A stretch of DNA of 64,000 nucleotides from B10-G9 sp964627755 (GCA_964627755.1 CAZVIH010000093.1:15353-79352), one strand, 5' to 3'. Counted from the stretch's first letter, positions 18,662-28,009 are shown. The notes: generated by a model not told the origin, from the sequence alone. Numbers and translations: made by a program.

Positions 18662-18689
18662 GGGACAAATAGATACATCAGGATATAAT
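18662..18689 (+). promoter_or_regulatory. Putative upp promoter
   Basis: GGGACA at 18662-18667, 16-base spacer, TATAAT at 18684-18689; the start codon of upp is 63 bases further on. Confidence 0.45.
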
Positions 18690-18751
18690 CAGCATGATCA
18701 GAAAAAAGGATATAAATCAGTAATCCGGATTCAGACCTAAGGGAGATAACC

Positions 18752-19378
18752 ATGAATACAATCTATGAATCCAGTCACCCGCTCGTAGCTCACAAATTAA
18801 CACACTTGCGTGATAAAAACACTGAGCCAAAAAAATTTCGGGAACTTATCCGGGAAATTTCTGCCTTATTGGCTTATGAAGCTACAGCAGACCTGGAAAT
18901 AGCCTCCAGGACTGTTGAAACACCACTTGCTGAAGCACCCGGTATGGAATTGAAGCAGCCCATTGGATTGGTTCCAATTCTGCGTTCTGGTTTAGGCATG
19001 GTTGAGGGTATCTGGGGTCTGATGCCAAACGCTGAGGTCTGGCACATCGGTTTGTACAGGGATGAGCAGACACTCCAGCCTGTTCAATATTACAACAAAC
19101 TTCCGCTCGAACCCACAGTATCAGTCTGCCTGGTTCTGGATCCTATGCTGGCAACCGGAGGTTCTGCTGTGGCAACAGTGGATATTCTAAAAAAATGGGG
19201 CGTTCAAAAAATCAAGTTCCTTGGCATACTTGCCGCTCCAGAAGGTGTTGAGGCCATGCAAAAAGCTCACCCTGATGTTCCCCTTCACCTGGCCGTGATT
19301 GATAGTCATTTGAATGAACACGGCTACATCGTACCCGGGCTGGGAGATGCCGGGGACAGGCAATTTGGAACAGGATAA
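18752..19378 (+). CDS. upp: Uracil phosphoribosyltransferase
   Basis: A 208-residue salvage enzyme that makes UMP from uracil and PRPP. The PRPP loop DPMLATGGSAVATVDIL, the N-terminal HPLVAHKLTHLRD, the LVPILRSGLGMVEG strand and the C-terminal uracil-binding YIVPGLGDAGDRQFGT are complete. GGGAG lies about 7 bases before the ATG. It is monocistronic: divergent from ruvB and followed by a terminator shared with tpiA. Confidence 0.96.
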   Translation: MNTIYESSHPLVAHKLTHLRDKNTEPKKFRELIREISALLAYEATADLEIASRTVETPLAEAPGMELKQPIGLVPILRSGLGMVEGIWGLMPNAEVWHIGLYRDEQTLQPVQYYNKLPLEPTVSVCLVLDPMLATGGSAVATVDILKKWGVQKIKFLGILAAPEGVEAMQKAHPDVPLHLAVIDSHLNEHGYIVPGLGDAGDRQFGTG

Positions 19379-19483
19379 AACCAGACTGGATGTGTAATTC
19401 TTAAGGAAACGGATTTTAATATTAATATCAATAATCCGACACCAGGCAAATTTCTTAAGATCATTCCTAAAAATCTTAAACAA

Positions 19484-19520
19484 AAGAGGCTTCTCCCTGA
19501 GAAGCCTCTTGATAATTTTT
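19484..19520. terminator. Bidirectional terminator between upp and tpiA
   Basis: A perfect 12-bp stem, AAGAGGCTTCTC (19484-19495) with GAGAAGCCTCTT (19499-19510), loop CCT. T-rich sequence follows on the plus strand and TTTTGTTT on the minus strand, so it can serve both converging genes. Confidence 0.8.
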
Positions 19521-19532
19521 CAGATATTTTGT

Positions 19533-20288
19533 TCAGGCAGCTGCTTTGGTGATCTGGATAAAAGCGTCAGCTTTCAGGCTGGCTCCGCCAACCAGCGCAC
19601 CGTCGATATCAGGCTGCTGGAAGTATTCCTTGGCATTTTCGGGTTTAACAGATCCTCCGTATAAAATACGGACTTTATCCGCCGCTTCATTTGAATACAG
19701 AGAGGCCACCTGATCGCGGACAAATTCCTTGATAACCTGGTTAGCGCCCTCGGCAGTAGCAGCTTTACCGGTGCCAATAGCCCAGACTGGTTCATAGGCG
19801 ATCATTATTTTTCCAAATTTCTCAACACTGACGTCTTTCAAGGCCGCAGTTAATTGACGTTTTACAACGGCGCCCGTTTTTCCTTGTTCATTTTCTTCCA
19901 GGGTTTCACCAACGCAGAGAATTGGTTTTATTCCTGCGTTCAACGCAGCCAACACTTTTTTATTTACAGTATCATCTGTGTCTTGAAAGTAGGCCCTGCG
20001 TTCCGAGTGGCCCAGGATCACGTATTCTGCTACTTCAGCAACCATACCGGGAGAGATTTCTCCAGTATATGCCCCCTGTTCTTCCCAATACAGATTTTGG
20101 GCACCTATTTCTATTTTTGAATCTTTGATCAGATCAGATACTTTTGCCAGCGCAGTGAATGGAGGGCAGATCACACTATCCACTTTTTCGATACTATCTA
20201 ATCCTGGCATAAGTTCTTTAACCAGGGCGATAGATTCCTGGACTGTTTTATGCATTTTCCAATTCCCCGCAACACATGGTCTCCGCAT
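19533..20288 (-). CDS. tpiA: Triose-phosphate isomerase
   Basis: A 251-residue TIM-barrel enzyme that interconverts dihydroxyacetone phosphate and glyceraldehyde 3-phosphate. Catalytic residues are visible as N9/K11 in GNWKMHKT, the histidine of ILGHSERR and the glutamate of AYEPVWAIGTGKAA, which leads into the mobile loop; the phosphate-binding LYGGSVKPEN and GALVGGASL are present. GGAGGA lies just before the ATG. It is 23 bases downstream of the Ser/Thr kinase gene in the same direction, so the two may be co-transcribed. Confidence 0.96.
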   Translation of the reverse strand: MRRPCVAGNWKMHKTVQESIALVKELMPGLDSIEKVDSVICPPFTALAKVSDLIKDSKIEIGAQNLYWEEQGAYTGEISPGMVAEVAEYVILGHSERRAYFQDTDDTVNKKVLAALNAGIKPILCVGETLEENEQGKTGAVVKRQLTAALKDVSVEKFGKIMIAYEPVWAIGTGKAATAEGANQVIKEFVRDQVASLYSNEAADKVRILYGGSVKPENAKEYFQQPDIDGALVGGASLKADAFIQITKAAA

Positions 20289-20311
20289 TACTCCTCCATA
20301 AATATTTTTCT

Positions 20312-22054
20312 TTATTCCGGCTGTAATCTTAATTCTCCCCGAATCCAGGCCGGTAAATTTTCAAATTGTTCCAATTCCAGCAGTAAGTCCCTGGCCTCTT
20401 CGAAACGCTCCTGAGCAAACAGAATGTCTGATTTAAGCAGATATGCTTCCAGTAAATCCGGCCGATCGACCATAACTTGATCAACCAACTGTTCGGCGAC
20501 GTCAACTCTACCGTTTAATAAAGCCTTGCGAGCTTCCAGCAAATGCAGCAAAGCTGGATCGAGATCAATATCCTGATTACTGGAAAGGACTTCTAATGAA
20601 AATTCCTCAAAAGCGGCATGATAGAGCGCTTCACTGATCTTATTCTTCAGTTCTTCCGCAGGTATTGGTGAGCCAAGCTGTTCAACTTTCAGGAAACTAT
20701 AAGCTGCATAAGTCCAGATATTAATATCTGTGAGCCCCTCACCCAATTCCAGAATTATTTGAGGATTGTCTTCTGCCAGCTGATAAGATTTCTGAAATGC
20801 TTCTCTGGCCAATTGGGGCCTATCAGCATCTAGATAAGCTACACCCAGCGTATAACGCAGGAAAGGATCCTGTGGGTTTTCCCTGATCTGTTCGTTCAGA
20901 GATTTTATCTCACTCAACGCCGGATCAGATCGGAAGTTGGCTTCTTGTGTTAATGTTTCCGAGGTGATTAAATCCGGTCCGGGTACTTCCAGAGCATTCT
21001 GATAAACCATGAATCCCAGGCAGAATAGCACCAGTGCAGGTGCAGCCATCCACCAGATCCATCCTGGGATACCTTTTTTCTCTTCCTTTTCCCCCTTAGT
21101 ATCCTTTTCAATCACTTTTGTACTGGCAGATTCCTTTTCTTCCTTGACACGCTCAAGGGTCTTTTTACGGGCATCTTCATGCAGTGCTAAGGTGGGTGCT
21201 TCTCCCTCGGAAGGATGATCCTTGATAAGGGAATCAAAAGCCTTTAAGAAAACAGCCATCATCTCCGAGACAGTGGCATATCTGTCTTCACGCTTTTTAG
21301 CCAGCGCTTTTAATATCGCTCGCTCTATATCTTCATTAAGATCCGGGTTCATATCCCGCGGAAGGGGTAGCGGACTGTATATATGATCATGTATCACAGA
21401 GAATGGAGTATCTGCCTGGAAAGGTACCTCTCCAACCAGAAGCTCATACATCATCACTCCGAGAGAATAGATATCCGTACCGCTATCCAGGTTACCTAAA
21501 CCTTTGGCCTGCTCGGGAGAGATGTAATGAGGAGTACCCATCATCATCTGTCCAGAGAGAGTCGTCTGACTGGTTTCCGCAATCCGTGCCAACCCGAAAT
21601 CTGCCAGGTATACACCACCGATCTTGTCCAGCAGCACATTTGAAGGTTTTACATCTCTGTGCAGAACACCTTGCTGATGGGCATAAGCCAGGGCAGATGA
21701 AATCACCCGGAATATATGTCGAGATTCTTTATAAGTGAGTTTGGATTTATCCAGACGGGATTTTAACGTTTCGCCCTGGACATATTTAAGAACCAGGTAT
21801 GGGCGACCTTCATGTTCAGAAAAGTCGTAAATCGGAACGATATTTGGGTGTTCCAATTTTGCAACGACTTTGGCTTCTCTTTCAAACCGATCCAGAAATC
21901 CAGGATGCTCCATAAAGGCAGGATGCAGGGCTTTAATGGCAACGTACCTATCCAAACTGGGATGATAGGCTTTAAATACAGTTGCCATACCACCTTTCCC
22001 AAGTTTTTCGACCAGGCGATAGGGACCTACATTCTCACCAATGATAAACGGCAT
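20312..22054 (-). CDS. Ser/Thr protein kinase with one membrane helix and extracytoplasmic TPRs
   Basis: A 580-residue PknB-type kinase. The kinase domain (residues 10-270) has the glycine loop GKGGMATVF, ATP-binding K41, E60, catalytic H-R-D134 (LHRDVKPSN) and D152-F-G, and the activation-segment GTPHYISPEQA. A charged linker rich in Lys/Glu, one membrane helix (331-352) and about 230 residues of TPR-like repeats outside the cell follow. It should be active. Bacterial one-component kinases of this form sense wall or surface signals; here the sensor is TPR-type rather than PASTA. No cognate phosphatase gene is adjacent. Confidence 0.92.
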   Translation of the reverse strand: MPFIIGENVGPYRLVEKLGKGGMATVFKAYHPSLDRYVAIKALHPAFMEHPGFLDRFEREAKVVAKLEHPNIVPIYDFSEHEGRPYLVLKYVQGETLKSRLDKSKLTYKESRHIFRVISSALAYAHQQGVLHRDVKPSNVLLDKIGGVYLADFGLARIAETSQTTLSGQMMMGTPHYISPEQAKGLGNLDSGTDIYSLGVMMYELLVGEVPFQADTPFSVIHDHIYSPLPLPRDMNPDLNEDIERAILKALAKKREDRYATVSEMMAVFLKAFDSLIKDHPSEGEAPTLALHEDARKKTLERVKEEKESASTKVIEKDTKGEKEEKKGIPGWIWWMAAPALVLFCLGFMVYQNALEVPGPDLITSETLTQEANFRSDPALSEIKSLNEQIRENPQDPFLRYTLGVAYLDADRPQLAREAFQKSYQLAEDNPQIILELGEGLTDINIWTYAAYSFLKVEQLGSPIPAEELKNKISEALYHAAFEEFSLEVLSSNQDIDLDPALLHLLEARKALLNGRVDVAEQLVDQVMVDRPDLLEAYLLKSDILFAQERFEEARDLLLELEQFENLPAWIRGELRLQPE

Positions 22055-22197
22055 TATCCATGCTCCTTAAAATCATTCCTGATTATACCGTATCAATCCC
22101 CCCGCTCTCTACACAACCGGAATAATTTATTCGATTGTAAACTATCCTGGGCATCCGGAAGTACTATCTAACAAAACAGTAAAGGGATTCCAAACAA

Positions 22198-22236
22198 AAA
22201 GGCGAAACCTTATCTCTGAAACGAGGTCTCGCCTTT
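22198..22236 (-). terminator. Terminator of the suf operon
   Basis: Stem AAAGGCGAaACCT (22198-22210) with AGGTcTCGCCTTT (22224-22236), one mismatch, followed on the minus strand by TTTTTG. It lies just after the sufU stop. Confidence 0.75.
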
Positions 22237-22253
22237 CAAGGATCAGTTAATGA

Positions 22254-22643
22254 TCAATCGGATCCTTCCGCTTCTCCTATGCCATAAATCCCAGCTTTGA
22301 GCACCTTTAAAGGCAATAAAGCACATTTCAGGCGCACAGGGCCTAGCTCAATGCCCAAATTTTCAAGGATATCTTCTTTAGAAAGTTCCTTGATATCATC
22401 AACACTCTTGCCAATAATTGACTCGAGCAGCAGGTCAGCAGAAGCTTGAGATATGGCGCAGCCTTCACCGCTGAATAATGCTTCTGTGACTATACCTTTC
22501 TCATCCAATCGAATATCGATCTGGATATGATCGCCACAGGCCGGGTTATCATCTTCATAGGAAATATCATTGGGGTCCAGCACACCACGAAAATGAGGTG
22601 TTTTATAACGCTCGATGATTAATTCCCGATAAAAGTCTTCCAT
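22254..22643 (-). CDS. sufU: SufU-type iron-sulphur assembly sulphur acceptor
   Basis: A 129-residue protein of the SufU/IscU fold that takes persulphide from SufS for Fe-S cluster building on SufBCD. The metal and sulphur ligands are in place: C36-G-D38, C62 in GEGCAISQAS and C107 in LKCALLPL. The SufU-type insert between the second and third cysteines is present, and the gene lies directly downstream of sufS (21-base gap), as in Firmicutes and Chloroflexota suf operons. It is the last gene of the operon, before a terminator. Confidence 0.93.
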   Translation of the reverse strand: MEDFYRELIIERYKTPHFRGVLDPNDISYEDDNPACGDHIQIDIRLDEKGIVTEALFSGEGCAISQASADLLLESIIGKSVDDIKELSKEDILENLGIELGPVRLKCALLPLKVLKAGIYGIGEAEGSD

Positions 22644-22664
22644 AAATCCTTCCTATTCTTTTCT

Positions 22665-23909
22665 TCAGGCAAATATTTCTTTAACCTTCTGAATTCCCTC
22701 GACCAGCTGATCCACTTCTTGTCTTGTATTGTACAAGTACAGGCTGGCCCGAGAGGTTGCTGGCAAATTGAACTTTGTATGCAGCGGTTGGGCGCAGTGA
22801 TGTCCTGCCCTCACAGCAATGCCCCTGCTGTCCAGTATCTGGGCTACATCATGGGCGTGAATATCCTTGATATAAAAAGAAACCACTCCACCTTTCTCCT
22901 CGATACCGGGGCCAAGAATGTGCAAGTCAGAAATCTGAGAAAGTTCTTCAATGGCATATCCGGTCAGGCTTCGTTCATACCTCTCAATTTGCTCCATACC
23001 AAGGTCTGATAAATAATCAACCGCCGCACCAAAACCTATTGCTTCTGCAATTGCAGGGGTTCCCGCTTCAAATTTATGGGGTAGATCATTGGTCTTGAAC
23101 GATCGGAGCTCTACCCGCTTGATCATTTCACCCCCGCCAAGGAATGGAGGCATTTTTTCCAACAGCTCTTTCCTTCCGAATAAAATGCCAATTCCCGTTG
23201 GCCCGCACATCTTATGGGCGGAAAATGCATAAAAATCAGCTGCCAGTTTTGAGATATCGATTGGGAAATGGGGAACCGCCTGAGCTCCATCCACCAGGGT
23301 TATAGCCCCTGCTGATTTTGCAGCCTGCAGAATCTCGTTCAGGGGATTCACTGTACCCAGGACATTGGACATATGAGTTATACCCAGCAGTTTCGGTTCT
23401 CTTTCCAACTGTTTTTTGTATATATCGAGATCCAGAAGACCCTCGGGAGTCACGGGGATAAAATCCAGCGTCAGATCTAGCTCACTTGCTAGCATTTGCC
23501 AGGGAATCAGGTTAGAATGATGCTCCATTTCGGTCAGCAGGATTAGGTCACCGGCTTTTAAGTAAGCTCTTCCCCACGAATAAGCCACCAGGTTGATAGA
23601 TTCAGTTGTATTACGTGTGAATATCAGTTCTTCTGAAGAAGGAGCATTGATAAAAGCCGCTATCCTATCACGAGCGCTTTCATAGGCAAATGTAGCTTCT
23701 TCGGCCAGTTTATGGATACCGCGGTGAATATTTGCGTTGTTATGCCGATAATAGGCACTCATGGCCTTTATTACTGCATTTGGTTTTTGACTGGTTGCGG
23801 CGGAGTCAAGATATATAAGAGGAACCCCCGGGTGCACTTCTCGCTTTAAAACAGGAAAATCCTCTCTGACCTTGTTTACGTCATATCCTGTGGTTATATT
23901 GGCAGCCAT
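22665..23909 (-). CDS. sufS: Cysteine desulphurase SufS
   Basis: A 414-residue PLP enzyme that removes sulphur from cysteine for Fe-S cluster assembly. The PLP lysine is in FSAHKMCGPTGIG, the aspartate in VDGAQAVPH, and the active cysteine in RAGHHCAQPLH; the cysteine loop is short, as in group II enzymes that need a SufU or SufE partner. I chose the ATG at 23909, with GGGAG nine bases upstream, over a TTG at 23936 that has no ribosome site. It lies between an unknown small gene and sufU. Confidence 0.94.
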   Translation of the reverse strand: MAANITTGYDVNKVREDFPVLKREVHPGVPLIYLDSAATSQKPNAVIKAMSAYYRHNNANIHRGIHKLAEEATFAYESARDRIAAFINAPSSEELIFTRNTTESINLVAYSWGRAYLKAGDLILLTEMEHHSNLIPWQMLASELDLTLDFIPVTPEGLLDLDIYKKQLEREPKLLGITHMSNVLGTVNPLNEILQAAKSAGAITLVDGAQAVPHFPIDISKLAADFYAFSAHKMCGPTGIGILFGRKELLEKMPPFLGGGEMIKRVELRSFKTNDLPHKFEAGTPAIAEAIGFGAAVDYLSDLGMEQIERYERSLTGYAIEELSQISDLHILGPGIEEKGGVVSFYIKDIHAHDVAQILDSRGIAVRAGHHCAQPLHTKFNLPATSRASLYLYNTRQEVDQLVEGIQKVKEIFA

Positions 23910-23952
23910 TGATCTTTGCTCCCGCTGTATGTTCAAATCTGGTTGGAAATAA

Positions 23953-24243
23953 TTAAGACCTTGCCCGACGTCTTTTCATCGGTTTGCGAATATTTTGAGA
24001 ACCGAGAGCACACCATAAGACCCGATCAGGTACCATCCACCCATCGGTTAAATATACATTCTTATGAAACTGAATAGCGACTTTCTTATGACCTTTTTTT
24101 ACGACAACACCTTCTAACCAATCACGGATACGGTCATCTTCAAAATCATGATCACAAAGAACTTCAACATGATCTCCGATCTCAAAATCTTTATCATTTG
24201 TGGGTGGAGCAGAAAACGGAACTGTTGACAAGATATCCTCCAT
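23953..24243 (-). CDS. Unrecognised 97-residue protein inside the suf operon
   Basis: I do not recognise this family. It lies between sufD and sufS on the same strand. The protein has a short helical N-terminus, a central beta-rich part with IGDHVEVLCDHDF and WLEGVVVKKGHKKVAIQF that resembles an SH3-like or KOW-type barrel, and a basic C-terminus ending in KRRRARS. Two cysteines are present but no cluster motif. The start is uncertain: a TTG at 24282 would add 13 residues with codons unlike the rest. The position suggests an accessory role in Fe-S assembly, which is inference only. Confidence 0.6.
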   Translation of the reverse strand: MEDILSTVPFSAPPTNDKDFEIGDHVEVLCDHDFEDDRIRDWLEGVVVKKGHKKVAIQFHKNVYLTDGWMVPDRVLWCALGSQNIRKPMKRRRARS

Positions 24244-24316
24244 CTTTGTTAATAACAAAATAATTCTATCAGGCTTCGTCAAAAAGTGAAGTGTAGAGCC
24301 AGGTTTTTGACAATAA

Positions 24317-25633
24317 TTAATCCAAGAGTCTGGATTTTATGTTGGACCAGACCGCTTCTCCTACTTCCGGGATCGAAAACCGGGTCAAGATGTCATTAAA
24401 GAAGCCCTGGATCACCAGCTGCTCAGCTTCCTGTTTAGGTATACCCCGGGATAATAGATAGAATAGTTGATCCTGATCGATCTTTCCAATAGTGGATCCG
24501 TGAGTGCAGCGAACATCGTTATTGAGGATCTCAAGTCCCGGAATGGAATCCGATCTCGCTGCCGGGTCAAGAACAAGGTTCCGGTTCGCCTGATAGCCAT
24601 CAATATGCTGGGCTCCGGGAGCAACATAGATCATCCCCCGCCAAACAGATCGACTTTCCCCATTTAGGGCACCTTTAAAAAGCAGATCACTGGTGGTCCA
24701 GGGTGCAAGATGCCGCTGTAGGGTGTTATAAGACAAATGTTGGGATTGATCCGCAAAGAACATCCCAGATATCCTGCCTTCCGCACCCTTGCCTATCAGG
24801 TCCAGGGACACAAAATGTTTACATAGAGCTGACCCCAAAGCGCCAATCTCCCATGCCAGGTAGCCGTCCCTCTCTACCAATGCTTTTTTATGACCAAAAC
24901 TCCAAACACCGGAACCATAGTTCTGCAATTCTGTGATTTGGAGATTCGCGTTTGGACCTACGAAAATTTCCAGGTTCTCACCTGCCAGTGATGGTTCAGA
25001 TTGATCACCCGCGGAGAGAGTTTCCAGCATAAAGTCCAGGGAAGCTCCCTCTTCCAGGTAGATCAGAGTTTGGAAAAAATGAGCTGTGCCTTGTCCAGGA
25101 GCTGTGCTGATGCCAAAAATCGGCTCTTCCATCTGAACATTTTTAGGAATATAAACAAAAACACCAAATTTAGCAAATGCTCCAACAACAGCTGCGAATT
25201 TTCCGTCCCGGGGAGATACTACTTTTCCTAGCACCTTATCTACCAGCTCAGGATGTGCAGATGCCGCTTCACTCAAACTACAAAAGATGACTCCCTTTTT
25301 CTTAAGCTCGGCTGATTGTTTTACTGTTATGCCGGAAGAATCAAGTGTGAAATATGATTTTCCAGAAATGAGCTCTTCGCTTAGAACCCCATAGGATTTC
25401 TCAGCGCCCCTGGAGACTTTTACCTGCCCATTGGGCAGTTGAATGGATCCAAAATCCAATCGATTCAATGATGTCCTGCGCCAGGCCTCATCTTTTATGG
25501 TCGGAAATGGCAGATCCTTGTATGCATCCCAAGAATCGTTTCTGAACTTTCTCAGGATAGGCGCCAAGTCTGTGGAATCCTGGACCATCTCGCGGGTAAA
25601 TGTAAATCCTTTATCTGGTTGTTTTCTCGCCAT
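24317..25633 (-). CDS. sufD: Fe-S assembly scaffold protein SufD
   Basis: A 438-residue beta-helix protein that pairs with SufB in the SufBC2D scaffold. The C-terminal core shows the SufB/D family strings DLIGKGAEG, DGYQANRNLVLDP, SIPGLEILNNDVRCTHGSTIGKID and the conserved histidine of RCTHGST. It lacks the SufB cysteine/glutamate set, as expected of SufD. It is 12 bases downstream of sufB. The N-terminal 100 residues are divergent, which is usual in this family. Confidence 0.93.
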   Translation of the reverse strand: MARKQPDKGFTFTREMVQDSTDLAPILRKFRNDSWDAYKDLPFPTIKDEAWRRTSLNRLDFGSIQLPNGQVKVSRGAEKSYGVLSEELISGKSYFTLDSSGITVKQSAELKKKGVIFCSLSEAASAHPELVDKVLGKVVSPRDGKFAAVVGAFAKFGVFVYIPKNVQMEEPIFGISTAPGQGTAHFFQTLIYLEEGASLDFMLETLSAGDQSEPSLAGENLEIFVGPNANLQITELQNYGSGVWSFGHKKALVERDGYLAWEIGALGSALCKHFVSLDLIGKGAEGRISGMFFADQSQHLSYNTLQRHLAPWTTSDLLFKGALNGESRSVWRGMIYVAPGAQHIDGYQANRNLVLDPAARSDSIPGLEILNNDVRCTHGSTIGKIDQDQLFYLLSRGIPKQEAEQLVIQGFFNDILTRFSIPEVGEAVWSNIKSRLLD

Positions 25634-25645
25634 AAAAATCCTTCG

Positions 25646-27052
25646 TCAGCCGATCGATCCTTCCATTTGCAGCTGGATCAAGCGGTTCATTTCAATTGCA
25701 TATTCCATAGGCAGCTCTTTAACAAGCGGTTCAATGAAACCTGAAACCACCATACTGGTAGCTTCCTCTTCACTCAATCCTCTGCTCATTAAATAAAAGA
25801 GCTGTTCATCTTCCACTTTAGACACAGATGCTTCGTGTCCAATAGTCACATCTTGTTCATCAACCTCAATATAGGGATAGGTATCTGATCGGGAATGATC
25901 ATCCAACAGCAGAGCGTCACACACAACATTCGATTTCACATTGGTACTGCCTTTATTGACCCGCAGCAAACCGCGATAGGATGCCCGACCGCCATCCTTG
26001 CTGATCGATTTTGAGATGATCTTGCTGCTTGTATCCGGAGCTAAGTGAATAACCTTACCGCCTGTATCATGGTGCTGTCCCTTACCGGAGAAGGCCATCG
26101 AAAGGATTTCCCCATGAGCTCCTTTGCCCACTAACATACAGGAAGGATACTTCATCGTTACCTTGGATCCCAGATTTGCATCTACCCATTCCATGGTGCC
26201 ATTTTCTTCAACCCGCGCACGCTGGGTTACCAGGTTGTAAACGTTGTTAGACCAGTTTTGAATCGTGGTGTAGCGAACCCGGGCATTTTTCTTGACAATG
26301 ATCTCGATCACTCCTGAGTGGAAGGAATCGGTGGTGTACTGCGGCGCTGTGCAGCCTTCCACATAGTGCACCTGGGAACCTTCATCAGCGATGATAATCG
26401 TCCTCTCAAACTGCCCAATATTGGCAACATTCAACCGGAAATAAGCTTGAAGCGGAAGATCCACTTTTAATCCCGGCGGGATATAGACAAAAGATCCACC
26501 TGACCAAACCGCACTGTTTAGAGCAGCATATTTATTATCCGTGAATGGAATAATTTTCCCGAAATATTCCCGGAAGAGCTCTGGATGTTCTTTCAATCCA
26601 TTCTCAATACTCTTAAATATGACTCCCTGCTCCGCCAGCTGTTCGTGAATGCTGTGGTAGATCATTTCTGATTCATACTGAGCCCCAACACCAGCCAGGA
26701 ATTTCTGCTCAGCTTCCGGAATACCCAGACGGTCAAAGGTGCTTTTTATTGAATCCGGGATATCATCCCAGGATTTTCCTTCTTCTTCGGTAGGCTTGAC
26801 GTAATAATATATGTTTTCCAGATCAAGAGTTGAAAGATCAGGTCCCCAGGTAGGTACGGGCCTTGCCTGGAAATGCTCCAATGCTTTCAATCGGAATTTC
26901 AACATCCAGTCTGGCTCCTCTTTCATCTGGGAGATTTGACTGACGATGTTTTCATTCAATCCTTTCTTGCTTTTAAATACATGCACATCAGGATCTTTAA
27001 ATCCATATTTATAATCACCAATATTTTGAATTAATTTCTCGTCTGTTGACAT
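25646..27052 (-). CDS. sufB: Fe-S assembly scaffold protein SufB
   Basis: A 468-residue scaffold protein on which clusters form, in complex with SufC and SufD. Family strings include SAVWSGGSFVYIPPGLKVDLPLQAYFR, VHYVEGCTAPQYT (with the conserved cysteine), KYPSCMLVGKGAHGE and SKSISKDGGRASYRG, followed by a C-terminal histidine in IGHEASVSKVEDEQLFYLMSRG. Length matches E. coli SufB closely. The gene lies 49 bases after sufC and 12 before sufD. Confidence 0.96.
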   Translation of the reverse strand: MSTDEKLIQNIGDYKYGFKDPDVHVFKSKKGLNENIVSQISQMKEEPDWMLKFRLKALEHFQARPVPTWGPDLSTLDLENIYYYVKPTEEEGKSWDDIPDSIKSTFDRLGIPEAEQKFLAGVGAQYESEMIYHSIHEQLAEQGVIFKSIENGLKEHPELFREYFGKIIPFTDNKYAALNSAVWSGGSFVYIPPGLKVDLPLQAYFRLNVANIGQFERTIIIADEGSQVHYVEGCTAPQYTTDSFHSGVIEIIVKKNARVRYTTIQNWSNNVYNLVTQRARVEENGTMEWVDANLGSKVTMKYPSCMLVGKGAHGEILSMAFSGKGQHHDTGGKVIHLAPDTSSKIISKSISKDGGRASYRGLLRVNKGSTNVKSNVVCDALLLDDHSRSDTYPYIEVDEQDVTIGHEASVSKVEDEQLFYLMSRGLSEEEATSMVVSGFIEPLVKELPMEYAIEMNRLIQLQMEGSIG

Positions 27053-27101
27053 GAGAAAGACTCCTGAACAATTAACTTAGGAAATACTGTAGTGAAACCT
27101 A

Positions 27102-27866
27102 TCAAGCAGTGTGTTTTTCCCGAAGCCACTCATAACCTTGTTCTTCAAGTTGGAGTGCCAGCTCAGGTCCACCAGATTGCACGATCCTGCCATGCAGCAT
27201 CACATGGACAAAATTAGGTTTGATATAGTTTAAGATCCGCTGATAATGGGTGATCACCAGAACACCATGGTCCTCGTTGCTGATCGCGTTTACCCCATTA
27301 GCCACGATTTTGAGTGCATCGATGTCCAACCCGGAATCCGTTTCATCCAGAATGGAAAACTTCGGTTCCAATGTAGCCATTTGAAGGATTTCAACCCGCT
27401 TCTTCTCACCGCCTGAAAAACCGTCATTCAGATACCTACCAGCAAATGATTCATCCATTTTGAGCAGAGCCATTTTTTCTTTTAGTTTCTTCCTGAAATC
27501 GGGGATGGATATCCCTTTGTCTTCCGGGTTTTCATATTTCCGGTGAGCATTAATAGCCGTTCGCAAGAAATTGGCAACAGAAACTCCGGGTACTGCTACC
27601 GGATACTGGAAAGCCAGAAACAACCCCAGGACCGAGCGTTCATTGGGATCAAGATCCAACAGGTCCTGCCCGCCCAGGGTGGCCTCCCCTTTTGTAATGT
27701 TATATTTTGGATGACCCATTAAGGCATAAGCCAGGGTTGATTTTCCTGTGCCGTTTGGGCCCATCACTGCATGGACCTCTCCAGATTTAATCGTGAGATC
27801 CACGCCTTTTAATATCTCTATATCTTCCACATTGACATGAAGATCTTTGATTACAAGCTCAGACAT
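27102..27866 (-). CDS. sufC: Fe-S assembly ATPase SufC
   Basis: A 254-residue ABC-type ATPase that powers the SufBC2D scaffold. It has Walker A GPNGTGKSTLAYALMG, the SufC-type signature FSGGEKKRVEILQM and Walker B SILDETDSGLDIDAL, where the residues after the Walker B aspartate follow SufC rather than transporter ATPases. It is the first gene of the operon, 59 bases downstream of the -10 element at 27925-27930 and divergent from the sufR-like gene. Confidence 0.96.
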   Translation of the reverse strand: MSELVIKDLHVNVEDIEILKGVDLTIKSGEVHAVMGPNGTGKSTLAYALMGHPKYNITKGEATLGGQDLLDLDPNERSVLGLFLAFQYPVAVPGVSVANFLRTAINAHRKYENPEDKGISIPDFRKKLKEKMALLKMDESFAGRYLNDGFSGGEKKRVEILQMATLEPKFSILDETDSGLDIDALKIVANGVNAISNEDHGVLVITHYQRILNYIKPNFVHVMLHGRIVQSGGPELALQLEEQGYEWLREKHTA

Positions 27867-27924
27867 AATTTAATGGCTCCAATTCAGTTTTTATGCTTAT
27901 TCAGCAGTTTTTTTGACAGGCCAA

Positions 27925-27953
27925 ATTGTAGCATAATTAATCTCATAAGTCAA
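27925..27953 (-). promoter_or_regulatory. Promoter of the suf operon
   Basis: On the minus strand: TTGACT (27953-27948), a 17-base spacer and TACAAT (27930-27925). It is a near-consensus housekeeping promoter whose -35 lies in the left arm of the palindrome at 27949-27985. Confidence 0.75.
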
Positions 27954-27985
27954 TATTTTAGATAAATATCATATAAATTATTGAC
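27949..27985. promoter_or_regulatory. Inverted repeat spanning the two divergent suf promoters; candidate SufR operator
   Basis: GTCAATA (27949-27955) and TATTGAC (27979-27985) are perfect inverted arms centred on 27967, with further matching bases inside. Each arm contains the -35 element of one of the two divergent promoters, so a single bound repressor would block both. Assignment to SufR is inference from position. Confidence 0.55.
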
Positions 27986-28009
27986 ATCTCTGGGGTTCAA
28001 TGATAGACT
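27981..28009 (+). promoter_or_regulatory. Promoter of the sufR-like gene
   Basis: TTGACA (27981-27986), 17-base spacer, TAGACT (28004-28009), 33 bases before the ATG at 28043. Confidence 0.7.

Noticed and set aside
18619..18753. 45-codon N-terminal extension of ruvB
   Set aside because: Unlike any RuvB N-terminus, contains the promoter region and overlaps the divergent upp start.
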